Assembly: GCF_001485415.1 (NCBI RefSeq)
Contig: NZ_BCMQ01000012.1
Coordinates: 29,324 to 93,323, forward strand
Direction: 5' to 3'
From: Myroides odoratimimus
GTDB lineage: Bacteria; Bacteroidota; Bacteroidia; Flavobacteriales; Flavobacteriaceae
Length of the DNA: 64,000 nt
The position numbers and the translations under genes are program-made. The notes beneath the pieces were generated by a model, which did not search any database, was not told the origin of the DNA, and saw only the letters and a list, made by a program, of their open reading frames with translations. This document shows positions 23,502 through 32,489 of this stretch, piece after piece (the first letter of the stretch is position 1; each line of letters begins with the position of its first letter).

Positions 23502-26057
23502 CTATATTTCCTTTCCATTTATATCAATAACTACTGCTACTCCATTCTTTATCGCAGTAGTTTTACCATCTTTAAACTCTCCTATATGACTGTATGTAGT
23601 CGGTTCTAATACGATTACCCCTTTATCATTCATAAATCCTACATAGTTATTCAGCCTAATTCGCGCTGTATTATCTTTAGTGAAGCGCTCTACCTTATCA
23701 TATTTCGCTACTGATACTACCTTTTGTAACTTATCCGCTATGCCCCACTTACCTTTCTCTAAATATGTAGCGTAGCCTTTAAATAAGTTATCTACATCTG
23801 TATACTGACCTGGTTTAAATAACTCTATCCCATTCTCATAATTAACAATAGTCAATAGTCCATTCGCTCTCACCTTTGCTAACTTGTCTTTTGTCAAAGC
23901 ATAATCTGGTATTTCATATTTGGCATGCACAGTCGTAAGCCCTACATGATTCACAAATCCGTATAAACCTCCTTTTACTAAATAGGCATATCCTTCATTA
24001 TTAAACTCACTGATACGATCGTACATCGGGTTTATAACAATGATGCCCTGTTTATTAATCAGTCCCCATACCCCATTCTGTTTCATCCTAGCTACTAGAG
24101 CATTGGTGAAGTCTAGCTCGTTCTCATAAACAGGAGAAGTGATATGTACAAGATTAACAGATGCAAAACCATGTAAATCATTCATCCCTTTTAACAAAAT
24201 GACTTTGTTTGCATAGTCAAACTTTATCTCTTTATAGTTATCCTCTAAGATCTTTCCGTTCTGATTAAAAACATTATACATTGTCACTGAAGAAGTGTGG
24301 ATAGTAAGCTTTCTATTACTCTCTTTGTCTGGCGTAGATACCTCATCATATTCTACAGCTAGAACTTCTTTCCACTGTCTATTAATTAACCCGCTCTTAT
24401 TGCCAAAAGACACTACTGCATGATTATCCTCTGCGAACTCTTCTATATCTGTATATTTAGTCGGTTCTACCAACATATTCATTCTAGAGTCAAATATGCC
24501 TAAATAAGGAGCCTTAAGTACTTTAAACACTCCAGCTTCATTAAATGGATATATCTCTGTATAATAAGTATCTAATCGCTCTTCGAAGTTTTTATCTATA
24601 AGATTCTTAGATATCTCATTCTTCGGTACTAATGCATATCCAAAAGAGTTATAATTATCTATTCGCTCATAGGTTGGTTCTAAACGTTTATACGTTTTTA
24701 GATGGAATAACCCTACAGCTCTTTCTATACCTGGTATATCATTGTAGATTCTCACAGTACCTTGGTCTTCTGTCACATTGATATCCTTATAGTCCACAGG
24801 TAATACAACTTCCCAATTCTTATTCGCTAACCCTAGTTTACTGTCTAGTGTTAAGATTGTCATATCATAAGGTAGTAAAGTTCCGATATTATCATACATC
24901 ACAGGTAGCACTACTTTCCATTGTTTATTAATCACTCCCCATTTACCATTCTGATTGACACGCGCAAAGCCCTCAGCGTTAAACACGGTTATATTATCAT
25001 ATTCTGGAGCTAATAATACCTTAAACTCTCTGTTAATCACTCCCCACTTCTCTCCTACTTTAATACGTGCAAAACCTTGTTCGTCGAATTCTGTGATCTC
25101 ATCATATATAGGCTCTAAGATTACCTTGTGATTCTTATCAATGAATCCCCACTTCTCCCCTACATGTAATCTGGCATAACCTGATTTATCAAACTCAAAT
25201 ATCTTAAAGTCTGCCTCAAAACGAGGTGCTATAATTTCTTTCCAATCTTTATTTAACAGCCCCCATTTCTCTTTTAAAACTACTTTATAAGTAACTTCTA
25301 CCTCATCATTAGACTCTTTAATCTCATCGTACTTAGGCTCTAGAATCTTTCCTTCCGTGTTAATCATCCCCATCTTTAACGAGTCGATTAACATCGCTAT
25401 ACCTCTAGTATCAAATTTGGTAATACTGTCATACTTAGCATTCGCTAATACTTTCCAATTCTTATTAATCAATCCTCTCTTTGTATTCTGCTCTACGATG
25501 ATGTGATCTGCATTCACTCCTTCTGTTCCAAAATCGCGAATCTTAGTATAAGAAGGTTTGATTGCTAATTTCCAATCCTTGTCTATAATACCATACTTCT
25601 GCTCTATCATCACCTTTACATACTGCTTATCATAGTAGCCTGTAATCTCATCATACAAAGGTTCTATCTTCTCTTCTCCCTTAGTATTAATCACTCCACT
25701 TTTTTCTAATCTCACTACAGTCGCATATCCCTGTATACTAAAATCTTTAATATCGTTATAAGTAGGAGCTATTACAGGTTTGCCCAGCATATCTATTATT
25801 CCCCAAAGCTTACTCTTTTTTACTCTAGCTATTTTATGTTGGTCAAAATCTTTTACAGCTTCATACTGAGGTACCACTACCACAACATTAGCCTGTGGGT
25901 CTCTGAACCCCCATAAACCACGCTCTTCAAAAGGGATTAGTATTTTAGGTTGATAATCTGGTTTCTCTTCTTTAGGTTTATCATTCTTGTTATTGTCATC
26001 ATTGCTACAAGAAAATGACAAGAAGCCAATTAATATAAGTAAGGTTATTTTTTTCAT
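23502..26057 (-). CDS. WG-repeat lipoprotein (851 residues)
   Basis: A lipobox (LSFSCSNDD, Cys17) follows the signal segment MKKITLLILIGFLS, so it is a lipid-anchored periplasmic or surface protein. After a charged spacer come many WG (KWG) beta-repeats of about 35-50 residues: GLWGFRDPQANVVV, LWGIIDMLGKPVIAPTYNDI, KWGLLNKDWKEIIAPRF, EKWGFIDKNHKVILEPIYDE, EKWGVINREFKVLLAPEYDN, GKWGVINKQWKVVLPVMYDN. Several repeats in the middle have lost the WG pair. No catalytic domain is visible. WG proteins are common in Bacteroidota, have no settled function and are thought to mediate binding. Monocistronic. Confidence 0.9.
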   Translation of the reverse strand: MKKITLLILIGFLSFSCSNDDNNKNDKPKEEKPDYQPKILIPFEERGLWGFRDPQANVVVVVPQYEAVKDFDQHKIARVKKSKLWGIIDMLGKPVIAPTYNDIKDFSIQGYATVVRLEKSGVINTKGEEKIEPLYDEITGYYDKQYVKVMIEQKYGIIDKDWKLAIKPSYTKIRDFGTEGVNADHIIVEQNTKRGLINKNWKVLANAKYDSITKFDTRGIAMLIDSLKMGMINTEGKILEPKYDEIKESNDEVEVTYKVVLKEKWGLLNKDWKEIIAPRFEADFKIFEFDKSGYARLHVGEKWGFIDKNHKVILEPIYDEITEFDEQGFARIKVGEKWGVINREFKVLLAPEYDNITVFNAEGFARVNQNGKWGVINKQWKVVLPVMYDNIGTLLPYDMTILTLDSKLGLANKNWEVVLPVDYKDINVTEDQGTVRIYNDIPGIERAVGLFHLKTYKRLEPTYERIDNYNSFGYALVPKNEISKNLIDKNFEERLDTYYTEIYPFNEAGVFKVLKAPYLGIFDSRMNMLVEPTKYTDIEEFAEDNHAVVSFGNKSGLINRQWKEVLAVEYDEVSTPDKESNRKLTIHTSSVTMYNVFNQNGKILEDNYKEIKFDYANKVILLKGMNDLHGFASVNLVHITSPVYENELDFTNALVARMKQNGVWGLINKQGIIVINPMYDRISEFNNEGYAYLVKGGLYGFVNHVGLTTVHAKYEIPDYALTKDKLAKVRANGLLTIVNYENGIELFKPGQYTDVDNLFKGYATYLEKGKWGIADKLQKVVSVAKYDKVERFTKDNTARIRLNNYVGFMNDKGVIVLEPTTYSHIGEFKDGKTTAIKNGVAVVIDINGKEI

Positions 26058-26210
26058 AAACGTTTAACGATTATTTGAATAGTTAACAAGGAGAATCAAA
26101 CAAATTCATCAATCCAAATATATAAAAAATTAACATTATTTAATTATTACACTTAAAAAACAACAATATAACCACACAAAACACTAAATAACAAAACATA
26201 TAAAAACAAA

Positions 26211-26245
26211 AAAAGATGATATACTTTATATTTATACCATCTTTT
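26211..26245 (-). terminator. Terminator of the quinone-oxidoreductase-like gene
   Basis: AAAAGATGATATA with TATACCATCTTTT (one mismatch); the minus strand continues into a T-rich stretch. Confidence 0.65.
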
Positions 26246-26267
26246 ATGTTTGATTATTATATTTATT

Positions 26268-27218
26268 TTAAGAAATACACACAACTACCTTTCCTACAGT
26301 ATTCCCACTTTCTATATATAAATGTGCTTTATCCATGTCTTCAAAGTCAAAAACACGACTAATATGAGCTTTTACAATACCTTTTTCTAAGAGATCAGCT
26401 ATGATTTTCATATCTCTTCCACTCGAATACACACTCATAAAACAACTTCCGTGTAACTGTTTTTCATTAAACAATGCTTCATCTTTCTTTGTATATCCTG
26501 ATGGCAAAGCTACAAGAGTACCGAACTGCTTAAGTACCTTTACTGATTTCTGAAAATTGTCTCCACCTACTGCCTCTAAGACAAAATCTATATCTGACAC
26601 TACTTCCTCAAACTTCACACTTCTATAATCAATATACTCATCAGCTCCTAAGTTTAAAACAAAGTCTTTATTCTTCAATGAAGATGTTCCTATCACATAA
26701 GCCCCTAAATGCTTAGCAATCTGCACTGCATAATGCCCTACTCCTCCAGATGCGGCATGTATTAGTACCTTATCATTAGGTCTTAGTTTACCATAACTAT
26801 CAAAAGCCTGCCATGCAGTCAAAGCTGCTAAGGTAGACGCAGCTGCTTCTTCATAAGTAATATTACTAGGTTTTAAAGCGATCTGATTAACGGGCACAGC
26901 AATATATTCTGCATAAGCCCTGCCGTGCCCTGGAAAGTTTACCATACCAAAAACAGCATCGTCTACTTTAAACTCTTGTACGTGATCTCCTATTGCTTCT
27001 ATTACACCTGAAAAGTCCCATCCTAAAATAATAGGAGTAAACTGCTCTACTACTTTAGACATCCCTACTGTACCAGCTCTAGTCAAAGCATCCACTGGAT
27101 TAATACTAAGTGCTTTCACTTTTACTAATACTTCATCTTTATTTATAAAAGGCATCTCTACCTCTCTGATTTGAAGATTCTCTACTCCTCCAAATTCATT
27201 TAACACAATTGCTTTCAT
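26268..27218 (-). CDS. NADP-dependent quinone oxidoreductase/zinc-independent MDR family
   Basis: 316 residues from ATG 27218 (MKAIVLNEFGG); an in-frame start seven codons earlier lacks family support. GroES-like N-terminal domain (LVKVKALSINPVDAL; LGWDFSGVIEAIG) followed by a Rossmann domain with the AxxGxxG-type motif ASGGVGHYAVQIAKHLGA, then a typical C-terminal HISRVFDFEDMDKAHLYIESGNTVGKVVV. Zinc-binding cysteines are absent, as in quinone oxidoreductases. It probably uses NADPH to reduce quinones or reactive enones. The divergent AraC-type gene 80 bases away may control it. Confidence 0.9.
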   Translation of the reverse strand: MKAIVLNEFGGVENLQIREVEMPFINKDEVLVKVKALSINPVDALTRAGTVGMSKVVEQFTPIILGWDFSGVIEAIGDHVQEFKVDDAVFGMVNFPGHGRAYAEYIAVPVNQIALKPSNITYEEAAASTLAALTAWQAFDSYGKLRPNDKVLIHAASGGVGHYAVQIAKHLGAYVIGTSSLKNKDFVLNLGADEYIDYRSVKFEEVVSDIDFVLEAVGGDNFQKSVKVLKQFGTLVALPSGYTKKDEALFNEKQLHGSCFMSVYSSGRDMKIIADLLEKGIVKAHISRVFDFEDMDKAHLYIESGNTVGKVVVCIS

Positions 27219-27297
27219 ATAATTATTACTTTTACACAAAAATAAACTGATTAAACACCATCATACAGGTACATTTTAATCAAATAACAGTATATAC

Positions 27298-28131
27298 ATG
27301 GCAAGAGAAAATATATATCAACCCTTTGAGGTCTTTTATGAGAAGGTAGATTCTTGTCCTCTACAGAACAGACAATTCAATTTTTTTGAGTTTGTATTTG
27401 TGATTTCAGGAGAAGGAACACACACTGTAAATGGCAATAAAAGCAAAATAACTATGGGTGACCTATATCTAATCACTCCAGAAGACAAACACTCTTTTGA
27501 CCTAACAGCTCAATCAGAGTTTGTCGTTATTCGCGTGAATGATGAATACATCAAGCAATACAATGCTGCTAATATTAATCACTTAGAATGCGTGCTGTAC
27601 TATGCTACGCATCTACCTACTTCTATTATAACAGATGAGGAAGACAAACATATCATTCACAAAATAGTAGAATGCCTTATACTCAGTATCCAAAATACTA
27701 AAACCTGTAATTGCGATTTACAACGTCAGTATATCAATGCTATTATGATTATAGCTACGCGTAATCTAATGAACTATATTCCTGAAAACTTAACCACTAA
27801 AGAACAAAAGGTATTAGACATCATAAGTTACATACAACAGAACATCTATGACCTCAAACGATTAACAGCACAGGTTATAGGACAAGAATTTGGTCTAGCA
27901 CCGTCTTATATAGGTAATTATTTTTTTAATCAATGCGGAGAAACTATGCAGCAGTACATCACTACTTATCGACTAAAACTTATTAAGCAACGTCTATTAT
28001 TTAGCGATCTTAGAATAGGTGAGATAGCTTCTGAATTTACGTTTACAGATGAGAGTCATGCTAACAAATTCTTTAAGAAACATGAAAGTATGAGTATGTC
28101 GGCTTATAGAAAGACACATCAAAAAAGATAA
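27298..28131 (+). CDS. AraC-family transcriptional regulator
   Basis: 277 residues. The N-terminal cupin-like sensor (~15-95; FFEFVFVISGEGTHTVNGNK, GDLYLITPEDKHSFDL) leads to a C-terminal pair of helix-turn-helix motifs (~175-275): YIQQNIYDLKRLTAQVIGQE, then RIGEIASEFTFTDESHANKFFKKHESMSMS in pieces, ending AYRKTHQKR. Family members bind a small effector and activate nearby genes. It is divergent from the quinone-oxidoreductase gene with a 79-base promoter gap, a classic arrangement for local regulation. Ligand unknown. Confidence 0.9.
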   Translation: MARENIYQPFEVFYEKVDSCPLQNRQFNFFEFVFVISGEGTHTVNGNKSKITMGDLYLITPEDKHSFDLTAQSEFVVIRVNDEYIKQYNAANINHLECVLYYATHLPTSIITDEEDKHIIHKIVECLILSIQNTKTCNCDLQRQYINAIMIIATRNLMNYIPENLTTKEQKVLDIISYIQQNIYDLKRLTAQVIGQEFGLAPSYIGNYFFNQCGETMQQYITTYRLKLIKQRLLFSDLRIGEIASEFTFTDESHANKFFKKHESMSMSAYRKTHQKR

Positions 28132-28205
28132 TCTTTTTTATATCAGAAATAGTTGTAATTTCATTCTGAATAAGCTTTTCCTTTTTCTATCTCTTAAAAA
28201 AGGCT

Positions 28206-28865
28206 ATGCTATTATTCATCAAACCATTACAACGCTTTTTTAAAAAAGACTTTATGAAAAACAAAATCAATTGGCCAAGAGTAGGTATTATCACAAGTAC
28301 AATTATCTTCTTTATCGTAGCCATAACTTTTGAAATATTTGAGCTAGCTTCTCTTCCTGGTCAGTTCTTTGGTACATTATTAGGAGTTGTAATTACAGCT
28401 ATTATTACTGTTCTCTTATTACAAGGACAAACTAAAAGTGAAGAGTCTAGAGAACGTCACTTATTAGTATTTGAAAAGAAACAAGAAGTTTTCTTTCAAT
28501 TCTTGACTCAGCTAAACACGATCTTACAACGAGAATCACTTAGTCCACACTTATCTACAGGTAAGAAAATAGAGAAAGAAGTGAATAACCTACACGATCT
28601 GATCTTTGAGTTTGGTTTTCTTCAAATGCATACCTCAGCAGAGACTTTTGATAAAATCTTAGTTCACGTAGGTAATCTAATGACTGAAAGTCATCAGATC
28701 AAAATAGCAGAAAACCAATCAATAGAAAAAGTAGAACAATACTACTTAACGCTTACTTCAGATTTCTTTGCTATCGTATCACTACTTAAGCATGAATTAT
28801 ACAATGAATTCTCTCCTCATATAGACAAGGATAAATTAGATAGAATCATTCGTCTATCTTTCTAA
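28206..28865 (+). CDS. Membrane protein of unknown function with two N-terminal helices
   Basis: 219 residues from ATG 28206; a second ATG at 28254 (MKNKINWPRVG) would give 203. Two hydrophobic helices (about 25-46 and 52-74: VGIITSTIIFFIVAITFEIF, FGTLLGVVITAIITVLLLQ) are followed by a long helical cytoplasmic domain with a charged stretch (TKSEESRERHLLVFEKKQEVF). No motif is recognised. It is co-directional with and 75 bases after the AraC gene, so it may share its transcript. A bidirectional terminator palindrome separates it from convergent metE. Confidence 0.6.
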   Translation: MLLFIKPLQRFFKKDFMKNKINWPRVGIITSTIIFFIVAITFEIFELASLPGQFFGTLLGVVITAIITVLLLQGQTKSEESRERHLLVFEKKQEVFFQFLTQLNTILQRESLSPHLSTGKKIEKEVNNLHDLIFEFGFLQMHTSAETFDKILVHVGNLMTESHQIKIAENQSIEKVEQYYLTLTSDFFAIVSLLKHELYNEFSPHIDKDKLDRIIRLSF

Positions 28866-28872
28866 CTAAAAT

Positions 28873-28916
28873 AATAGAATAAGGCTCTTGTTGATCAACA
28901 AGAGCCTTATTCTATT
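28873..28916. terminator. 44-bp perfect palindrome, shared bidirectional terminator
   Basis: Core GAATAAGGCTCTTGTTGATC is reproduced exactly on the other strand, giving a 22-bp stem without a loop. It sits between converging genes and includes the first bases of the metE stop codon. Confidence 0.75.
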
Positions 28917-31230
28917 AAATAGCTTCTACTAAACTTTCTTCTCTCAGTTTTTTAGAGACATTCACCATCGCTATAAGCGCTTTTTCAGTCTCTTCCCAAT
29001 GACGCGTTTTTAATCCACAGTCAGGGTTTACCCATAATTGTTTTGTTGGTATATAGTTTTCTGCCTTTTTAATTAGATACAACATTTCTTCTTCTGTAGG
29101 TACACGTGGAGAGTGAATATCATATACTCCTGGTCCAATCTCATTTGGGTATTTAAATGCTGCAAAAGCATCTAATAAATCCATCTGTGAACGAGAACAC
29201 TCTATCGTAATCACATCTGCATCCATAGCTGCAATATGCTGTATAATATCGTTAAACTCAGAATAACACATATGAGTATGAATCTGTGTCTCATTCTTCA
29301 CTCCTGAAGCAGAAATTCTAAATGCTCTAACAGCCCAATCCAAATAACTATCCCAGGCTGCTTTACGCAATGGTAAGCCTTCTCTTATTGCAGGTTCATC
29401 AATCTGGATGATTTCAATATTAGCACTTTCTAAATCTACTACTTCATCTCTAATTGCTAAAGCTATTTGAGTACAGGTCTCAGACCTAGGAATATCATTT
29501 CGTACAAAGGACCACTGTAATATCGTCACTGGACCTGTCAACATTCCTTTTACCTTTTGCTTAGTCAATGATTGTGCATAAGCAGACCAGAATACCGTTA
29601 ATGGCTTACTGCGATACACATCTCCATAAATAACAGGAGGTTTCACACATCTACTTCCATAACTCTGTACCCAACCATTCTGAGTAAATGTAAATCCTTC
29701 TAATTGTTCTCCGAAGTACTCCACCATATCATTGCGTTCAAATTCTCCATGTACTAATACATCTAGACCGATTTCTTCTTGCCATTGTATAGCTCTAGCC
29801 GTCTCTTGTTTTAATAAATCTTCATACTGCTGTGCTGTAAGCTCTCCCTTTTTAAACTTAGCTCTCCACTGTCTTACTTCTTTCGTCTGTGGGAACGAAC
29901 CTATTGTTGTCGTTGGAAATAAAGGCAGGTCTAATGCTTTATGTTGTAAGGGTTGTCTCGTACTAAACGGAGCTTTTCTTTGTGCATCTTGCTCTGTAAT
30001 TCCTTGTACGCGTCTTTTTACTGCTTCATGATGTATAAGCGTAGATGTACGTTTATCGTGTTGAGCTATTTTATTCTCTTGATAAACCAATATACCCTCT
30101 CTATCTACAACACTCGCTAACTTAGCTAAGTCTACTACTTCCTGAACCTTTTGTTTAGCAAAAGCGAGCCATTGCTTGATTTCTGTTGTTAATTTCACTT
30201 CTCCTTCTAAATCAATAGGGCTGTGAAGTAATGAACACGATGTCGCTATGATGATTTTCTCTTTCCCTCTTCGTTCAATAGCTTTATCTATCAATGTTAA
30301 TGATTGTTCATAATCGTTCTTCCAAATATTACGACCATCCACTACACCAAGTGACAATTTTAAACTAGCAGGAACCTTATTAAGTATCTCCTCTAATTGT
30401 TCTTCATTGCGAACTAGATCAATATGCAATACTTCTACTGGTAATGCCAATGCCAACGAAGCATTATCTTCTAATCCTCCAAAGTAAGTAGCTACAATTA
30501 CCTTAAGATCTGGAAAAGAAGATTGTATAATATTGTAAAACGATGTGATTGCTTTTTTCTGTTCTTCTGTCAAGTCAAGCACTAGAAAAGGTTCATCAAT
30601 TTGAATGTATTGAACTCCTTCATCTGTCAGACGTTTTATTATTTCAAGATATACAGGTAACAAACTATCTACTAAGCTTAATACATTGAAATCTTGTTCT
30701 TTTGCCTTACCTAATAGCAAATAAGAAACAAGACTTAAGATAACGGGCTTAGTCTCTATACCAATCTTCTTTGCTTCTTTATATTCCTCTACTACCTTTA
30801 GTGAAGTTAATTCAAACTGCTGTCCTTTATAAAACTCCGGTACGATATAGTGATAGTTAGTATCAAACCATTTTGTCATTTCCATAGCAGTAATATCAAA
30901 TCCACCTTTTTGATACCCTCTAGCCATCGCGAAGTATAAATCTAGTAAAGACAGACCTTCATTTGTACGGAGAGGCTGATACCTTTTAGGAATAGCTCCT
31001 AAGGTTAAACTCCAATCCAATACCTGATCATAAAATGAAAAGTCATTAGAAGGAATTAATGTAATACCTGCTGTCTTTTGTAATTGCCAATTTTGATGAC
31101 GAATAGCTTGCGCAACCTGCTCTAACTCTTCTCTTTCAATTTTCTCAGCCCAATACTGTTCATTTGCTTTTTTCAGCTCTCTTTGGCCACCAATACGCGG
31201 ATAGCCTAATACTTGTGTTTGCATTTTCAC
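28915..31230 (-). CDS. metE: Cobalamin-independent methionine synthase
   Basis: 771 residues, the usual MetE length. Two homologous barrels: the N-terminal one (~1-355) opens TQVLGYPRIGGQRELKKANE, and the catalytic C-terminal one (~430-771) includes LPLFPTTTIGSFPQTKEVR, VHGEFERNDMVEYFGEQL, IQIDEPAIREGLPLR, IHTHMCYSEF with the zinc ligands His and Cys, and NPDCGLKTRHWEE with the third zinc Cys. It transfers a methyl group from methyltetrahydrofolate-polyglutamate to homocysteine in the cytoplasm. A cobalamin riboswitch in its leader represses it when B12 is present, so a B12-dependent MetH is expected in this genome. Confidence 0.97.
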   Translation of the reverse strand: MKMQTQVLGYPRIGGQRELKKANEQYWAEKIEREELEQVAQAIRHQNWQLQKTAGITLIPSNDFSFYDQVLDWSLTLGAIPKRYQPLRTNEGLSLLDLYFAMARGYQKGGFDITAMEMTKWFDTNYHYIVPEFYKGQQFELTSLKVVEEYKEAKKIGIETKPVILSLVSYLLLGKAKEQDFNVLSLVDSLLPVYLEIIKRLTDEGVQYIQIDEPFLVLDLTEEQKKAITSFYNIIQSSFPDLKVIVATYFGGLEDNASLALALPVEVLHIDLVRNEEQLEEILNKVPASLKLSLGVVDGRNIWKNDYEQSLTLIDKAIERRGKEKIIIATSCSLLHSPIDLEGEVKLTTEIKQWLAFAKQKVQEVVDLAKLASVVDREGILVYQENKIAQHDKRTSTLIHHEAVKRRVQGITEQDAQRKAPFSTRQPLQHKALDLPLFPTTTIGSFPQTKEVRQWRAKFKKGELTAQQYEDLLKQETARAIQWQEEIGLDVLVHGEFERNDMVEYFGEQLEGFTFTQNGWVQSYGSRCVKPPVIYGDVYRSKPLTVFWSAYAQSLTKQKVKGMLTGPVTILQWSFVRNDIPRSETCTQIALAIRDEVVDLESANIEIIQIDEPAIREGLPLRKAAWDSYLDWAVRAFRISASGVKNETQIHTHMCYSEFNDIIQHIAAMDADVITIECSRSQMDLLDAFAAFKYPNEIGPGVYDIHSPRVPTEEEMLYLIKKAENYIPTKQLWVNPDCGLKTRHWEETEKALIAMVNVSKKLREESLVEAI

Positions 31231-31279
31231 AACTTTTTAAAATGGTTAATTAATCACTTAAAAAGTTCTCTCTTCCTAA

Positions 31280-31405
31280 TGCATTACGCGGTAGTGGGGA
31301 AACTCTAATAGATAAGGAATAGCTATACAATACTACTTCTATATAACATAGAAACAGCACATCATAGCATCAAACCTGACTATAGCTCTTTACCGCGAAA
31401 GCATT
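31280..31405 (-). promoter_or_regulatory. Expression-platform region between riboswitch and metE
   Basis: CGCGGTA (31287-31293) and TACCGCG (31391-31397) are complementary and about 100 bases apart. They could form a long-range helix whose formation depends on the aptamer state. No intrinsic terminator with a T run is apparent, so control may act at translation initiation. Confidence 0.4.
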
Positions 31406-31414
31406 GTCAATTCA

Positions 31415-31560
31415 AAAATGGCAGGTCTCCTGACTTATAACTACACTAATCGCCCTTCCCGATTTTATATCAGTGAGCATAATATGACTAGTATATTCAA
31501 TGTTACTTACAGTTGCGCGACAGTTCGTGATTCTCACACGATTCCCTTTTAATCTACAGT
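31415..31560 (-). promoter_or_regulatory. Cobalamin (B12) riboswitch of metE
   Basis: Minus-strand leader containing the family's conserved blocks: AAAGGGAA (31543-31550), CTGTCGCGCAACTGT (31509-31523, the class-defining GCCACTG-like core), GGGAAGGGCGATTAG, and the 3' element AAGTCAGGAGACCTGCC (31420-31436). The aptamer binds adenosylcobalamin-type ligands and represses metE. Its 3' edge is about 190 bases from the metE ATG. Confidence 0.93.
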
Positions 31561-31618
31561 TAAGTAAAACCTATTTTCGCCTGATGAAGTATTTTAAGAA
31601 CAATTCATTAATTCTAAA

Positions 31619-31626
31619 CAAAGATA
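31619..31626 (-). promoter_or_regulatory. -7 promoter box of the riboswitch-metE transcript
   Basis: Minus-strand TATCTTTG, a perfect TAnnTTTG, about 60 bases upstream of the aptamer; a TGTG-like -33 block lies at the expected distance. Confidence 0.65.
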
Positions 31627-31716
31627 CAATTGAAGAATATAAACACATTACATATTCAACAATTAAGAACAAATAACCATAATAATAATTTAAACAGATT
31701 TTAATTCTATTATCAC

Positions 31717-31724
31717 TACATTTG
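31717..31724 (+). promoter_or_regulatory. -7 promoter box of the Lrp/AsnC gene
   Basis: TACATTTG, a perfect TAnnTTTG match, 28 bases upstream of the ATG at 31752; divergent from the metE promoter, with about 90 bases between the two boxes. Confidence 0.6.
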
Positions 31725-31751
31725 GTACCACTAAAACAAAATATTATTCTA

Positions 31752-32213
31752 ATGCATAACCTAGACGAGACAGATTTAAAACTACTTCGAATACTATGTG
31801 ACAACTCTAATCTGACTACAAAAGAGATTGCTCAACAAGTAAACCTATCTGCTACTCCAGTTTTTGAAAGAATAAAACGACTAGAAAAAGAAGGCTTTAT
31901 AAAGAAATATATCGCTTTAATAGATGCTGAAAAGCTAAATAAAGGCTTTATTGTATTCTGTAATATTAAACTTAAACAACATGAGCGCCTTATCAATAAC
32001 AAGTTTGTTGAAGATATTATGCTTATAGATGAAGTTGTTGAATGTTATAATATATCAGGAGATTTTGACTTTATCCTAAAAGTATATGCTAATGATATGA
32101 AGCATTACCAAGACTTTGTATTTAATAAATTAGCCATGGTAGATAGTATAGGAAGTACACATAGTTCTTTTGTGATGAGAGAAATTAAGAACACTCACAA
32201 CATTTCTTTTTAA
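31752..32213 (+). CDS. Lrp/AsnC-family transcriptional regulator
   Basis: 153 residues from ATG 31752 (MHNLDETDLKLLRIL); a longer frame back to 31722 overlaps the -7 box. N-terminal winged helix-turn-helix (~4-60; NLTTKEIAQQVNLSATPVFERIKRLEKEGFI in part) and a C-terminal RAM/AsnC ligand-binding domain (~65-150; VVECYNISGDFDFILKVYAND). Such regulators assemble as octamers and sense amino acids. It is divergent from metE, suggesting a role in methionine or related amino-acid metabolism, but this is inference. Confidence 0.93.
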   Translation: MHNLDETDLKLLRILCDNSNLTTKEIAQQVNLSATPVFERIKRLEKEGFIKKYIALIDAEKLNKGFIVFCNIKLKQHERLINNKFVEDIMLIDEVVECYNISGDFDFILKVYANDMKHYQDFVFNKLAMVDSIGSTHSSFVMREIKNTHNISF

Positions 32214-32242
32214 ATATTAAAAGAAATCAATTAAAACAAAAA

Positions 32243-32264
32243 AGCCACATCTCACGATGTGGCT
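32243..32264 (-). terminator. Terminator of the RND efflux operon
   Basis: AGCCACAT pairs with ATGTGGCT; on the minus strand it runs into TTTTTTGTTTT. It lies about 225 bases beyond the outer-membrane channel gene and could also slow the Lrp transcript. Confidence 0.7.
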
Positions 32265-32489
32265 CTCTCAATTAAAAAGTAGTAAAAAATCGACAAAGAT
32301 TATTTGTCTAGAAAGACTCAATCTATTGACATAATCCAGTTTTATAAATAGTTTCCAAATTAGCACGATGATTAACTATCTAAAAGTAAAATGCCGACGA
32401 ACAGATTGAGTCAAGTAATTAATAATCTACTATAAAGATTGTTCTCCCTATAGTATCACTTTCATTACTCTATATATAAATGGAAAAAA

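Noticed and set aside
29732..30031. 99-codon plus-strand frame
   Set aside because: Antisense of metE, with no codon-use support.
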